From: an uncultured Pseudomonas sp.
GTDB taxonomy: Bacteria > Pseudomonadota > Gammaproteobacteria > Pseudomonadales > Pseudomonadaceae
Reading direction: 5' to 3'
Length of the DNA: 64,000 nt
Assembly: GCF_943846705.1 (NCBI RefSeq)
Contig: NZ_OX044366.1
Location: forward strand, 434,001 to 498,000
Part shown: piece by piece, positions 16,712 through 25,501 of the stretch
Position numbering within the stretch: position 1 is the stretch's first letter
Layout: every line of letters begins with the position of its first letter
Translations under genes and position numbers: made by a program
Notes under the pieces: generated by a model
Databases searched by the model: none
What the model was told of the DNA's origin: nothing
The model's input: only the letters and a program-made list of their open reading frames with translations

Positions 16712-18052
16712 TTATTTAACGAACTTACCCGGTTTGCCGGCTTTGCCGCCGAAGCTCGGCACTTTGCGCACAGCCTTGACCACCGGGGCCGCCGGCGCAT
16801 CCGCTTCCATCCAACGGCCTAAGCTGCCGCCCTTACCGCCGCCGACCACTTTCGGCTTCTTGGCCTTCTTCGGCTTTTTCACCACCTGGCCACCCGGCAG
16901 CGTCTGTGGGACGCGGTGATCGGGGATAAAGTCCGGCTCGTCGACACGCTGCAGCACTTGCTGGGTCAGGGTTTCGATGGCCGACAGCAGTTGCACCTCA
17001 TCGGCGCAGACCAGCGACACCGCCTGCCCTGTAGACCCGGCACGCCCGGTACGGCCGATGCGGTGCACATAGTCTTCAGCGACGGTGGGCAGGTCGAAAT
17101 TCACCACCAACGGCATGGTATCGATATCCAGACCACGGGCCGCCACATCGGTTGCCACCAGCACCTTGACCTCACCGTCCTTGAACCGCTGCAAAGCCCG
17201 CTGCCGTGTGGCCTGGGGCTTGTCGCCATGGATCGCGTCGGCGCTGATGCCTTGACGCTGCAACTCGGCTTCCAGCTCATCAACACCCTTGCGGGTTTTC
17301 ACGAACACCAGCGCCTGACTCCAGCGCTTGGTCTGATACAGATGCAGAAATAGCTCGCCCTTACGCTTCTTATCCACTGGAATCAGCCACTGCTTGACTG
17401 ATTTGGCCGCCGCATTACGCGGGCTGACCTCAATGCTCAGCGGGTCATTGAGCATCTCGCCGGCCATGCTGCGGATAACGTCGGAGAACGTGGCGGAAAA
17501 CAGCAAGGTTTGCCGCTTTTTCGGCAACACACGAAACACATCCTCCAACTCGCTGGCAAAACCCAGGTCGAGCATGCGGTCGGCTTCGTCCAGCACCAGG
17601 GTCTGTACCTGGTTGAACTTCACCGCTTTCTGCCGGTAAAGATCGAGCAAACGCCCCGGCGTGGCCACCAGCACATCCACACCTTTGCGCAGCTTCATCA
17701 TCTGCGGGTTGATACTCACCCCGCCATACGCGGCAAAACTGCGCAGTGGCAGGTGTTGGCCGTAGGTCACAAAGCTCTGCAACACCTGTTCGGCCAGCTC
17801 GCGGGTCGGCACCAACACCAGTGCCCGCACTGAGTTGCTCGCCACCTCGGGGCCTTCCATCATCAGCCGCTGCAACACCGGCAAGGCAAAGCCCGCGGTC
17901 TTACCGGTGCCGGTCTGCGCGGCGGCCATCAGGTCGCGGCCTTGCAGGATCGGCACAATGGCCTGCGCCTGCACTGCGGTGGGGGTTTTGTAGTCGAGGC
18001 TGTCGAGGGTGCGCAGCAGAGGCTCGATCAGGCCGAGGGAGGCAAAGGTCAT
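16712..18052 (-). CDS. rhlE: DEAD-box ATP-dependent RNA helicase, RhlE-type
   Basis: A 446-residue DEAD-box helicase: Q-motif around residues 20-28, motif I AQTGTGKT (45-52), DEAD in VLDEADRMLD, SAT in LFSATFSD, and motif VI HRIGRTGR. The C-terminal tail is lysine/glycine-rich (KKPKKAKKPK), typical of RhlE RNA-binding extensions. It would remodel RNA in ribosome assembly or mRNA decay. Pseudomonads have several RhlE paralogues, so the symbol is a subgroup label. Confidence 0.85.
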   Translation of the reverse strand: MTFASLGLIEPLLRTLDSLDYKTPTAVQAQAIVPILQGRDLMAAAQTGTGKTAGFALPVLQRLMMEGPEVASNSVRALVLVPTRELAEQVLQSFVTYGQHLPLRSFAAYGGVSINPQMMKLRKGVDVLVATPGRLLDLYRQKAVKFNQVQTLVLDEADRMLDLGFASELEDVFRVLPKKRQTLLFSATFSDVIRSMAGEMLNDPLSIEVSPRNAAAKSVKQWLIPVDKKRKGELFLHLYQTKRWSQALVFVKTRKGVDELEAELQRQGISADAIHGDKPQATRQRALQRFKDGEVKVLVATDVAARGLDIDTMPLVVNFDLPTVAEDYVHRIGRTGRAGSTGQAVSLVCADEVQLLSAIETLTQQVLQRVDEPDFIPDHRVPQTLPGGQVVKKPKKAKKPKVVGGGKGGSLGRWMEADAPAAPVVKAVRKVPSFGGKAGKPGKFVK

Positions 18053-18100
18053 AGGGTTACCACAAAGGGCTAAAAGTCGATGGCGCAGAGTTTATCCTGC

Positions 18101-18129
18101 CTGAGCACAGCGGGCCCGCTTGTGTTCAG
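18101..18129. other. Imperfect 29-bp palindrome upstream of rhlE
   Basis: Halves CTGAGCACAGCGGG and CCCGCTTGTGTTCAG pair along nearly their whole length with one bulge. It lies between the zapE terminator hairpin and the rhlE start (minus strand). It could be an operator or a second hairpin; nothing in the sequence decides this. Confidence 0.5.
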
Positions 18130-18148
18130 CGAACAGCCGGGCCAGAAA

Positions 18149-18178
18149 CACCGCGCCCGGATAAATCCGGGCGCGGTG
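18149..18178 (-). terminator. Intrinsic terminator of zapE
   Basis: A perfect 14-bp GC-rich stem (CACCGCGCCCGGAT with its complement) encloses only 2 nt. Read on the minus strand it is followed by TTTCT. It starts 22 bp after the zapE stop. Confidence 0.75.
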
Positions 18179-18199
18179 GGCATGCATGCAAGTGCCGAA

Positions 18200-19294
18200 T
18201 TAAGGCTTGTGCGGACGCGCGAGGAATTCGTGCGATTGCATTTCCAGCAGACGACTGAGGGTACGCTGGAACTCGAAGGTCAGGCGGCCGCCGGTATACA
18301 GATCTTTGAGTTCCACCTCGGCGGAGAGGATCAGCTTGACGTTGCGGTCGTAAAACTCGTCCACCAGGTTGATAAAGCGCCGGGCCATGTCTTCCTTGGC
18401 CACACTCATCTGCTCGACGTTGGCGAGGATCACCGCATGGAAGATCTTGCCCAATTCGATGTAGTCATTCTGGCTACGCGGGCCGTCGCACAGCTCGCGG
18501 AACTCAAACCAGGCCACGTCATCGCCGACCTTGCGCGCGGTAATGGCCCGGTTCTCGATCATCAGCGGCTCGTTTTCCTGCACCGCGCAATGCTCAGGGA
18601 GCAGGCTGAAAAAGCTCTTCTGCAGGCTTTCTTCAGCGGCAGCACCCAGCGGCCAATGGAACAACTCGGCTTGTTCCAGCGCGCGCAGGCGGTAGTCAAT
18701 GCCGCTGTCGACGTTGACGATCTCGGTGTGCTGCTTCAGCAGGGCAATCGCCGGCAGGAAACGCGCGCGCTGCAAACCATCCCGGTACAGGCCGTCAGGC
18801 ACGATGTTGGAGGTCGCCACCAGGCTCACGCCGTTCTTGAACAGCTCTTCCATCAGGGTGGCGAGGATCATCGCGTCGGTAATGTCAGACACGAAAAATT
18901 CGTCGAAGCAAATCACCCGCGCCTCATCGGCAAAACGCTTGCCGATGATCGTCAGCGGGTTCTTTTCGCCCTTGAGGGTGCGCATTTCTTCGTGCACGCG
19001 CTTCATAAAGCGGTGGAAGTGCGTACGCACCTTGCGCTCGAAGGGCAGCGCGTCGAAGAAGGTATCCACCAAATAGGTCTTGCCACGGCCCACGCCGCCC
19101 CAGAAGTACAGCCCTTTCACAGGCCCCTGTGGCTTTTTGCCGAAGAGTTTGCCAAACAAACCGGTCGATGCATTTTCGCTGGCGACCAAGTCGTCATACA
19201 GGCGCTGCAGATGGCGCACCGCAGTTTCCTGGGCCGCATCGTGGAAAAACTCAGGGCGTTTGAGGTCAGCCTGGTAACGTTCTAGGGGCGTCAT
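18200..19294 (-). CDS. zapE: Cell division protein ZapE (AFG1-like AAA+ ATPase)
   Basis: A 364-residue AFG1/ZapE P-loop ATPase, implicated in Z-ring dynamics during constriction. Walker A GGVGRGKT is at 66-73, Walker B at VICFDEFFVSDI, and sensor/arginine stretches follow. The start MTPLERYQADLKRPEFF matches the family N-terminus, but no purine-rich ribosome-binding site precedes it: a 260-bp repeat element begins only 7 bp upstream (19301). Translation signals may therefore be weak or supplied by the element. Confidence 0.92.
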   Translation of the reverse strand: MTPLERYQADLKRPEFFHDAAQETAVRHLQRLYDDLVASENASTGLFGKLFGKKPQGPVKGLYFWGGVGRGKTYLVDTFFDALPFERKVRTHFHRFMKRVHEEMRTLKGEKNPLTIIGKRFADEARVICFDEFFVSDITDAMILATLMEELFKNGVSLVATSNIVPDGLYRDGLQRARFLPAIALLKQHTEIVNVDSGIDYRLRALEQAELFHWPLGAAAEESLQKSFFSLLPEHCAVQENEPLMIENRAITARKVGDDVAWFEFRELCDGPRSQNDYIELGKIFHAVILANVEQMSVAKEDMARRFINLVDEFYDRNVKLILSAEVELKDLYTGGRLTFEFQRTLSRLLEMQSHEFLARPHKP

Positions 19295-19300
19295 AATTCG

Positions 19301-19560
19301 TTTAGAGCCTGTTCAAAGTCTGCTGCGCGTCGGGCCTGCTGCGTTAGAAACAGGCTCGGTAAGCCGCTTGCGGATAACGCGCCTCAGCGCGGCCCGAAGG
19401 GCGAGTGCAACGAGTCATGCTCATGTACACCAGTACACTCCGCTTGATTCGCTGCGCTCACCCTATGGGCCAGCCGCTGGCTGTTACTACGCTGCGCTAC
19501 GTTTCTCGCCTGTGTCTGCCTTGCATGCCTCTAGCTCGCGAGCCTTGAGCAGGCTCTTAG
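19301..19560. mobile_element. MITE-like non-coding element with terminal inverted repeats
   Basis: A 260-bp segment whose ends are inverted copies matching at 13 of 16 bases (TTTAGAGCCTGTTCAA at 19301, and TTGAGCAGGCTCTTAG ending at 19560). It has no credible ORF and many internal short palindromes (for example GTACACCAGTAC). I see no clear target-site duplication. It occupies most of the zapE-trpS gap. A related end sequence occurs at 62651. A full transposon is excluded by size; a MITE or structured intergenic repeat is the best reading. Confidence 0.55.
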
Positions 19561-19572
19561 CCGGGCAAGTAA

Positions 19573-19604
19573 AACGGGGGCGTCACTTTAGCGACGCCCC
19601 CGTT
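19573..19604 (-). terminator. Intrinsic terminator of trpS
   Basis: A 12-bp perfect stem, AACGGGGGCGTC / GACGCCCCCGTT, with an 8-nt loop. On the minus strand it is followed by TTTTACTT. It lies about 125 bp after the trpS stop, beyond the REPIN. The rest of the 19295-19727 gap (433 bp) holds the MITE-like element and the REPIN and no gene. Confidence 0.7.
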
Positions 19605-19655
19605 ACTTGGCAATCAGCCAGCAGGGCTGCTCGGCGGAAATCTGCTAATGCAGTC

Positions 19656-19719
19656 GTAGGACGGGTTGAACCTGCGATACCCATCAATGATGGCTATCGC
19701 GCTGCTCACCCCCATCCTG
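19656..19719. repeat. REPIN: two inverted REP-type units downstream of trpS
   Basis: Bases 19656-19685 (GTAGGACGGGTTGAACC ... GATACCCATC) are a reversed copy of the unit seen at 28739. Three bases later a forward copy (19689-19719, GATGGCTATCGCG ... CCCATCCTGCC) follows. Two units facing each other across a tiny gap is the REPIN architecture. Confidence 0.72.
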
Positions 19720-19727
19720 CCGAGCGT

Positions 19728-21074
19728 TTATTCCTGCGGGGCCAAGGCCTCGCGCAGACGCTGAATCGCCGCCTGGCAGGCGCTGCTATCGGCGAATTCA
19801 GGGCTTTGCGCCACGCACTCATCGTCCAGCCAGACACCGAAGCCAGCGTCCTGCTCACGCACATCCAGTACGTCGCCAGCCTGCAGGCGCTTGTTGACCA
19901 TGCCCGCAGCCTTGCCATCGGCAAAGGACTTGGACAGCAACAACTGCTCGCCGGCGGCATCCAGCAGACGGAAGCGGAAGCTGCCATCCTCGTCACGGAA
20001 GCTGACAAAGCGCGCGCTCTTGCCGGCCTTTTTCTTCTCGCCAGCGCCGCTGACTGCCTCACTGCGGAAGGAACGCAGGCCAACCGCCTCGCGCAGCTCG
20101 CCAAGGAACGGCGTAGCGGTCTTACGTGCTTTGGCGGCACCGGCGAGGAGGACATCCTCGAGATCCGCCGGTTTGCTGATCAGCGCGTGGTAACGCTCGC
20201 GCGCCTCACCCAGCTCGGCTTCCAGCAGGTTGCACAGCGCCTGCTTGGCTTCGCCCCAGGCAAGCCCGCCTTCCAGCGCGGCACGGAAATCCGCCTGTTG
20301 GGTGGGTGCGGCAAAAGCCTGGTAGAGGGTAAACAGGTGCGAGCTGTCGGGGGCTTTGGCCTCGCCCGGCAGTTTCGAGTCGGTGACGATACGCGCCACG
20401 GCATCCTTGAGCTGCTTGGCGCTGCCGAACAACGGGATGGTGTTGTCGTAGCTCTTGCTCATCTTGCGCCCATCGAGGCCGGGCAAGGTCGCCACGTCTT
20501 CCTCGATCACCGCTTCGGGCAGGGTGAACAATTCTTTGCCCTGACCAAACAGGTGGTTGAAGCGCTGCGCGATATCGCGGGCCATTTCCACGTGCTGGAT
20601 CTGGTCACGACCGACCGGCACCTTGTGCGCGTTGAACATCAGAATGTCCGCTGCCATCAGCACCGGGTAGCTGAACAGACCCATGCTGACGCCGGCATCC
20701 GGGTCTTCACCCTGCTCAACGTTCTTGTCCACCGAAGCCTTGTAGGCATGGGCGCGGTTGAGCAACCCCTTGCCGGCGACACAGGTGAGCAGCCAGCACA
20801 GTTCGGGAATCTCGGGAATATCCGACTGACGGTAGAAGGTTGCCTTATCGGTATCCAGCCCCAGCGCCAGCCAGGTAGCGGCGATCTCCAGGCGCGAACG
20901 CTGGATGCGTGCCGGATCGTCGCATTTAATCAGCGCGTGGTAGTCGGCGAGGAAGTAGAACGAATCGGCATCGGCGGCGCGACTGGCAACAATCGCCGGA
21001 CGAATGGCACCGGCATAGTTGCCCAAATGCGGGGTGCCCGTGGTGGTGATGCCGGTAAGGATACGAGTGGTCAT
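19728..21074 (-). CDS. trpS: Tryptophan--tRNA ligase with C-terminal extension
   Basis: A 448-residue class I aminoacyl-tRNA synthetase that charges tRNA-Trp. The nucleotide-binding HIGH-like motif is TPHLGNYAG (from residue 14), and KMSKS is intact ([11 protein letters not shown]). Typical bacterial TrpS ends near residue 335-340; here about 106 extra residues follow (from about 343: a [10 protein letters not shown] linker, then a [19 protein letters not shown] block and a [16 protein letters not shown] block). The extension resembles the small YegP/DUF1508-type fold (inference). P. aeruginosa TrpS is, from memory, of similar length. Monocistronic. Confidence 0.95.
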   Translation of the reverse strand: MTTRILTGITTTGTPHLGNYAGAIRPAIVASRAADADSFYFLADYHALIKCDDPARIQRSRLEIAATWLALGLDTDKATFYRQSDIPEIPELCWLLTCVAGKGLLNRAHAYKASVDKNVEQGEDPDAGVSMGLFSYPVLMAADILMFNAHKVPVGRDQIQHVEMARDIAQRFNHLFGQGKELFTLPEAVIEEDVATLPGLDGRKMSKSYDNTIPLFGSAKQLKDAVARIVTDSKLPGEAKAPDSSHLFTLYQAFAAPTQQADFRAALEGGLAWGEAKQALCNLLEAELGEARERYHALISKPADLEDVLLAGAAKARKTATPFLGELREAVGLRSFRSEAVSGAGEKKKAGKSARFVSFRDEDGSFRFRLLDAAGEQLLLSKSFADGKAAGMVNKRLQAGDVLDVREQDAGFGVWLDDECVAQSPEFADSSACQAAIQRLREALAPQE

Positions 21075-21119
21075 GGCGTTCGCTTATTCGGTTGAGCGTT
21101 TATCAGCGCTGCAGGCAGT

Positions 21120-21749
21120 TCAAAGACGCGGCAGTAACAGATCTTTGAGGTCCGTCAGCTTGCCGTGAAAAAAGTGGCCGCATTCTGCCACTTTCAGCAG
21201 CTCATGGGCACGCCCGAGTGCCGCCGACCACTGGTAAACCACCTGCGGGTCGATCACCTCGTCGTCTTCAGGCTGGATCAGGATCAGCGGGCAGTTGCTC
21301 GCCGGTGGTGTTTCCTCGCGCAGCCGATGCACCGCCGGGGCCACCATAAACAGCTTATTGAGCGTCACACCTTGCGCCTCCAGGCGCGCACCCAGTGCGG
21401 CAGCGACAAAGCCACCGAAGGAGAAGCCCAGCAGGGTCAACGGCAAATCAGGATATTGTTGGCGCAGCCAATGCGCCACAGCCTCGGCATCATCCACCTC
21501 GCCGCTGGCCATGTCGTGGCTGCCGGCGCTGGCACCAACACCGCGGTAATTGAAGCGTAAGGTGGCCAAGCCACTGTCACGAGCAGTGCGCTGCAAGGTG
21601 GAAACTACCTTGTTGAGCATGGTGCCGCCTTGCACCGGATTGGGGTGGCAGATCAGCGCCACGCCACGGGCATCGGGGGTGTCCAGCCACAGGGCTTCGA
21701 GTTGGCCGCTGGGGCCAGCAATCATCATGGGGGTTTCGCGGGTGAGCAA
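21120..21749 (-). CDS. Alpha/beta hydrolase
   Basis: A 209-residue single-domain serine hydrolase. The nucleophile elbow GFSFGG, an oxyanion HPNPVQGG stretch, an Asp in IQPEDDEVID and a late His in VAECGHFFHGK form the expected triad. The sequence matches the bacterial YcjY/CocE-like dienelactone-hydrolase-related group (ALICHPNPVQGGT). Substrate unknown. The start appears to be TTG at 21749, because GGAG lies 7 nt upstream; ATGs seven and eight codons later are alternatives. It is divergent from yhcB. Confidence 0.85.
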   Translation of the reverse strand: MLTRETPMMIAGPSGQLEALWLDTPDARGVALICHPNPVQGGTMLNKVVSTLQRTARDSGLATLRFNYRGVGASAGSHDMASGEVDDAEAVAHWLRQQYPDLPLTLLGFSFGGFVAAALGARLEAQGVTLNKLFMVAPAVHRLREETPPASNCPLILIQPEDDEVIDPQVVYQWSAALGRAHELLKVAECGHFFHGKLTDLKDLLLPRL

Positions 21750-21876
21750 CAGGGAACTCCGTGACCTCGCAGTGGGTCGACTCGTCTAGCTACAGCCTGC
21801 GCCGCACACATCTCGGCTATACAGCGCAGGTTCGAGCCGTTAACGTAAAGCAAAGCCGTTTAGAGAGGAAGGACTC

Positions 21877-22314
21877 GTGGAACAGACGCTCACCGCCTGG
21901 CTGCTACCCGCCATTACCCTGGTAGCTGGCATTGCCATTGGCTTCCTGATTGCCCGCCTGGCACCCAATGCGGCCCCCAGCCGTACTCAACGCCAGCTGG
22001 ACGAAATCCAAGAACGCTTCGACACCTACCAGAACGAGGTGGTCACCCACTTCAACACCACCGCCAATCTGGTGAAAAAGCTCAGCCAAACCCAGCTCGA
22101 TGTGCAACAGCACCTGTCCGAAGGCGCTAATCGCCTGGCCCTCGACGAGCTGACCCGCCAACGCCTGCTGGCCACCTTGCATACGGAAGACAGTGGCGAG
22201 AAGCGCGAACGCCTGAAAGCCCCAGCCCACCAAGAGATGCCCAAGGACTACGCCCCGAAAGGCGCCGATGTACCCGGCATGCTGGATGAGAACTACGGCT
22301 TGAAGAAAAAGTAA
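21877..22314 (+). CDS. YhcB/ZapG family inner-membrane protein (DUF1043)
   Basis: A 145-residue protein starting with GTG after GAGAGGAAGGA. One N-terminal membrane helix (residues about 8-28, LLPAITLVAGIAIGFLIA) is followed by a long coiled coil (RTQRQLDEIQERFDTYQNEVVTHF) and a charged tail. E. coli YhcB links division and envelope synthesis; the same role is inferred. Followed by a bidirectional terminator shared with cysNC. Confidence 0.88.
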   Translation: MEQTLTAWLLPAITLVAGIAIGFLIARLAPNAAPSRTQRQLDEIQERFDTYQNEVVTHFNTTANLVKKLSQTQLDVQQHLSEGANRLALDELTRQRLLATLHTEDSGEKRERLKAPAHQEMPKDYAPKGADVPGMLDENYGLKKK

Positions 22315-22356
22315 GCGCTGCTCAGCGCCGCCGCATCTGGCGCTTAAGCCGACAAT

Positions 22357-22385
22357 AAAAAGCCCCGCACTTGGCGGGGCTTTTT
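22357..22385. terminator. Bidirectional intrinsic terminator (yhcB / cysNC)
   Basis: AAAAGCCCCGC, 5-nt loop, GCGGGGCTTTTT. The stem has A and T tracts on both sides, so it serves the convergent genes on both strands. Confidence 0.93.
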
Positions 22386-22399
22386 AATACGCAGCGGAT

Positions 22400-24295
22400 T
22401 TAGATCGCGCCACGCTCACGCAGCAGTGCCAACACCTGTTTGACGCTTTCCTCCACCGACAGCGACTGCGTATCGATCACCAGATCGGCATTCAGCGGCA
22501 CGTCGTAGGGGAAAGACTCACCCGGGATATTATCGCCACCGGCCGCATACAGGCCCTGCGGGTCACGCTCGGCGCAGACTTGCGGCGAAGCCTGCACATA
22601 CACGGTGATCAGCCGCTCGGCACCCAGCAGCGCCTTGGCCTGTTCACGGCCTTCAGCATCCGGCGCAACGAAAGCCGCCAGGGTCAGCAGGCCAGCTTCG
22701 TTGAACTGCCGGGCCACGTGCGCGGCACGCCGCCAGTTCTCGGTACGCCCGGCACGATCCTGCGGCAGGCCCTTGTTCAGGTCATGACGTAGGTTCTGGC
22801 CATCCAGCACATACACCGCGCGACCGGAGTCGAACAGCTTGCGCTCCACGGCATAGGCCAGGGTGCTCTTGCCCGCACCAGACAGGCCGCTGAACAACAC
22901 GGTGGCGGGCTGCTGGCCGAAGCGCGTGGCACGCTCTTCAGTCGACACATGGGCCAGCGGACCATGATGGCCGCTGTTGCCGCCTACCGGCTCGGCGATG
23001 ATCATGCCGGCACCGACGGTGCCGTTGGTCAGGCGGTCGATGACGATAAACGAGCCGGTGGTGCGGTTATGTGCGTAGCCGTCCAGCGCGATCGGCGCAT
23101 CCAGAGCGAGGCGCACACGGCCGATTTCGTTGAGCTGCAAGCTGCTCGCCGCGCCTTCCTCCAGGGTATTCACATCCACCCGGTGGGCGATGCTGGCAAT
23201 CGAGCCCGGCACATAGCTGGTGGCGCGCTTGATGTCGTACTTCTTGCCCGGCAGCATCGGCTCTTCAGCCATCCACACCAACATGGCGTCGAAACTGTCG
23301 ACCACCTGTGGACGGTTGTCGCCGTGCACCAGCATGTCGCCACGGGAGACGTCGATCTCGTCTTCCAGGGTGATGGTAATGGCCTGACCGGGACCGGCCT
23401 GCTCCAGCTCACCTTCAAAGGTGACAATCGATTTGACCTTGCTGCCCTTGCCCGACGGCAGCGCGATGACTTCGTCACCCTTGCGCACGATGCCGCTGGC
23501 CAGGGTGCCGGCGAAACCACGGAAGTTCAGGTTCGGACGGTTGACGTACTGCACCGGGAAACGCAGGTCGTCAAAGTTACGGTCACCCGCCACTTCAACA
23601 GTTTCGAGAATTTCCATCAGCGACTGACCGGTGTACCAAGGCGACTGCTCGCTCTTGTTGACCACGTTGTCGCCCTTCAGCGCCGACATCGGCACAAAGT
23701 GCATCGAGCTTGGCTTGAAGGCAATGCCTTCGACAAACGCCAGATAATCGGCCTTGATCTGCTCAAAAACGCCCTGATCGAAGCCTTTGAGGTCCATCTT
23801 GTTGACCGCGATGACGATGTGCTTGATGCCCAGCAACGAGGCAATAAAGCTGTGGCGCTTGGTCTGCGTCTGCACGCCGTAACGGGCGTCGATGAGAATG
23901 ATCGCCAGGTCGCAGTTGGAGGCACCGGTGGCCATGTTGCGGGTGTACTGCTCGTGGCCGGGGGTGTCGGCAATGATGAATTTGCGCTTGGTGGTGCTGA
24001 AATAGCGGTAAGCCACATCGATGGTGATGCCCTGCTCGCGCTCGGCCTGCAGGCCGTCGACCAGCAGCGCCAAGTCGACCTCTTCACCGGTGGTGCCGAC
24101 TTTTTTCGAGTCTTTGGTGATGGCGTCCAGATGGTCTTCATAGATCATCTTGGAGTCATGCAGCAGGCGACCAATCAGGGTGCTCTTGCCGTCGTCGACG
24201 TTGCCGCAGGTAAGGAAGCGCAGCAGCTCTTTACGCTCGTGCTGGCCCAGATAGGCGAGGATGTCCTCACTGATCAATTCGGATTGATGCGACAT
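22400..24295 (-). CDS. cysNC: Bifunctional sulfate adenylyltransferase subunit 1 / adenylylsulfate kinase
   Basis: A 631-residue fusion. Residues about 25-455 are CysN, an EF-Tu-like GTPase (GNVDDGKST at 31-39, [19 protein letters not shown]) that drives ATP sulfurylase with CysD. From about 470 follows an APS kinase domain (P-loop GLSGAGKST). The kinase half departs from textbook APS kinases: the FISPxRxxR-type segment is replaced by [12 protein letters not shown], and the following motif reads [11 protein letters not shown]. It is translated with cysD (12-bp gap). Sulfate activation to APS is certain; PAPS formation is less so. Confidence 0.95.
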   Translation of the reverse strand: MSHQSELISEDILAYLGQHERKELLRFLTCGNVDDGKSTLIGRLLHDSKMIYEDHLDAITKDSKKVGTTGEEVDLALLVDGLQAEREQGITIDVAYRYFSTTKRKFIIADTPGHEQYTRNMATGASNCDLAIILIDARYGVQTQTKRHSFIASLLGIKHIVIAVNKMDLKGFDQGVFEQIKADYLAFVEGIAFKPSSMHFVPMSALKGDNVVNKSEQSPWYTGQSLMEILETVEVAGDRNFDDLRFPVQYVNRPNLNFRGFAGTLASGIVRKGDEVIALPSGKGSKVKSIVTFEGELEQAGPGQAITITLEDEIDVSRGDMLVHGDNRPQVVDSFDAMLVWMAEEPMLPGKKYDIKRATSYVPGSIASIAHRVDVNTLEEGAASSLQLNEIGRVRLALDAPIALDGYAHNRTTGSFIVIDRLTNGTVGAGMIIAEPVGGNSGHHGPLAHVSTEERATRFGQQPATVLFSGLSGAGKSTLAYAVERKLFDSGRAVYVLDGQNLRHDLNKGLPQDRAGRTENWRRAAHVARQFNEAGLLTLAAFVAPDAEGREQAKALLGAERLITVYVQASPQVCAERDPQGLYAAGGDNIPGESFPYDVPLNADLVIDTQSLSVEESVKQVLALLRERGAI

Positions 24296-24307
24296 ATTAA
24301 CCCCTGC

Positions 24308-25225
24308 TTAGAAATAGCCCTGACGTTTCTTCTCTTCCATCGAGCCGGATGAGTCATGGTCGATGACTCGCCCTTGGCGCTCAGAGGTCTTGGCCAACAG
24401 CATTTCCTGAATAATCTCCGGCAAGCTGGTTGCCGTGGACTCCACCGCACCCGTCAACGGGTAGCAGCCGAGGGTACGGAAGCGCACCATCTTTTTATGG
24501 ATGCTGGCTTTTTGCTCGGGGGTGAGGTGCTCGAGAATGCGCTCGTCGTCGATCATGATCAGCGCACCATTCATCTCGATCACTTCGCGCTCGGCAGCGA
24601 AATACAGCGGCACGATCGGGATGCTTTCCAGGTAGATGTACTGCCAGATATCCAACTCAGTCCAGTTGGACAGCGGGAATACGCGGATCGACTCGCCCTT
24701 TTTGACGTTGCCGTTGTATACATTCCACAGCTCGGGACGCTGGTTCTTCGGGTCCCAGCGGTGCTTGCTGTCGCGGAACGAGTACACCCGCTCTTTGGCA
24801 CGGGACTTTTCTTCGTCGCGGCGCGCGCCACCGAAGGCTGCGTCGAAGCCGTACTGATCCAGTGCCTGCTTGAGGCCCTCGGTCTTCATCACGTCGGTGT
24901 GCTTGGCACTGCCGTAGGTGAAGGGGTTCATGTCCTGCGCCACACCATCGGGATTGATGTGGGTGATCAGGTCCAGGCCGTACTCGTTGACCATCTTCTC
25001 GCGGAAGCTATACATCTCCTGAAACTTCCAGCGCGTATCAACGTGCATCACCGGGAACGGCAGCTTGCCCGGAAAAAACGCCTTGCGTGCCAGGTGCAGC
25101 ATCACGGCGGAGTCTTTACCGATGGAATAGAGCATTACCGGGTTGTCGAATTCGGCGGCCACTTCACGAATGATGTGGATACTTTCCGCCTCCAGCTGTT
25201 TCAGGTGGGTCAGTTTATCGAGCAT
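24308..25225 (-). CDS. cysD: Sulfate adenylyltransferase subunit 2
   Basis: A 305-residue PP-loop ATP pyrophosphatase-type catalytic subunit of ATP sulfurylase ([17 protein letters not shown] is the PP motif, [20 protein letters not shown] the active-site helix). It forms APS and pyrophosphate from ATP and sulfate, with CysN hydrolysing GTP. First gene of the cysD-cysNC operon, with a 276-bp upstream region that carries a weak -35 typical of an activator-dependent promoter. Confidence 0.97.
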   Translation of the reverse strand: MLDKLTHLKQLEAESIHIIREVAAEFDNPVMLYSIGKDSAVMLHLARKAFFPGKLPFPVMHVDTRWKFQEMYSFREKMVNEYGLDLITHINPDGVAQDMNPFTYGSAKHTDVMKTEGLKQALDQYGFDAAFGGARRDEEKSRAKERVYSFRDSKHRWDPKNQRPELWNVYNGNVKKGESIRVFPLSNWTELDIWQYIYLESIPIVPLYFAAEREVIEMNGALIMIDDERILEHLTPEQKASIHKKMVRFRTLGCYPLTGAVESTATSLPEIIQEMLLAKTSERQGRVIDHDSSGSMEEKKRQGYF

Positions 25226-25335
25226 GGCTACTCACGAATGGCGATGTGTTTAGGCCGGCGGGCCGTGGACTAGACGGCACTCTAGCACAGCACCTTCGTC
25301 TAATCAGGAGCCTGGTTAGATCGAAAAGATCTAGG

Positions 25336-25364
25336 TTTATATCGGCAAAAATATGCACCTATAA
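25336..25364 (-). promoter_or_regulatory. Putative activator-dependent promoter of cysD-cysNC
   Basis: On the minus strand, TTATAG (25359-25364), 17 bp, then TATAAA (25336-25341). The good -10 and poor -35, with A/T-rich flanks, fit control by an activator such as CysB (inference; no CysB consensus was verified). A TAGATC...GATCTA dyad with a 5-nt gap lies just downstream (25317-25333). The rest of the cysD upstream region shows no gene. Confidence 0.35.
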
Positions 25365-25501
25365 CCCGCTGACGATCTCGCGAACTCGAGCCAGACCAGG
25401 CAAAAATCACCGAGGGCACGAAGGCTTCTGGTTGCAAATTAACCGCCCGAGGTCATGTTTAACCCCGGATTGCCGCCGTGTAGCAGGTCGTATGCGGGTT
25501 C

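Noticed and set aside
18080..21095. Long plus-strand ORFs through zapE, the MITE-like element and trpS
   Set aside because: They are antisense to two conserved genes and cross a repeat; no coding evidence.
22949..24352. Long plus-strand ORF antisense to cysNC
   Set aside because: A mirror frame caused by high GC third positions. The composition (Gly/His/Val/Asp-rich, no motif) is typical of antisense shadows, while the minus strand encodes an unmistakable CysN.
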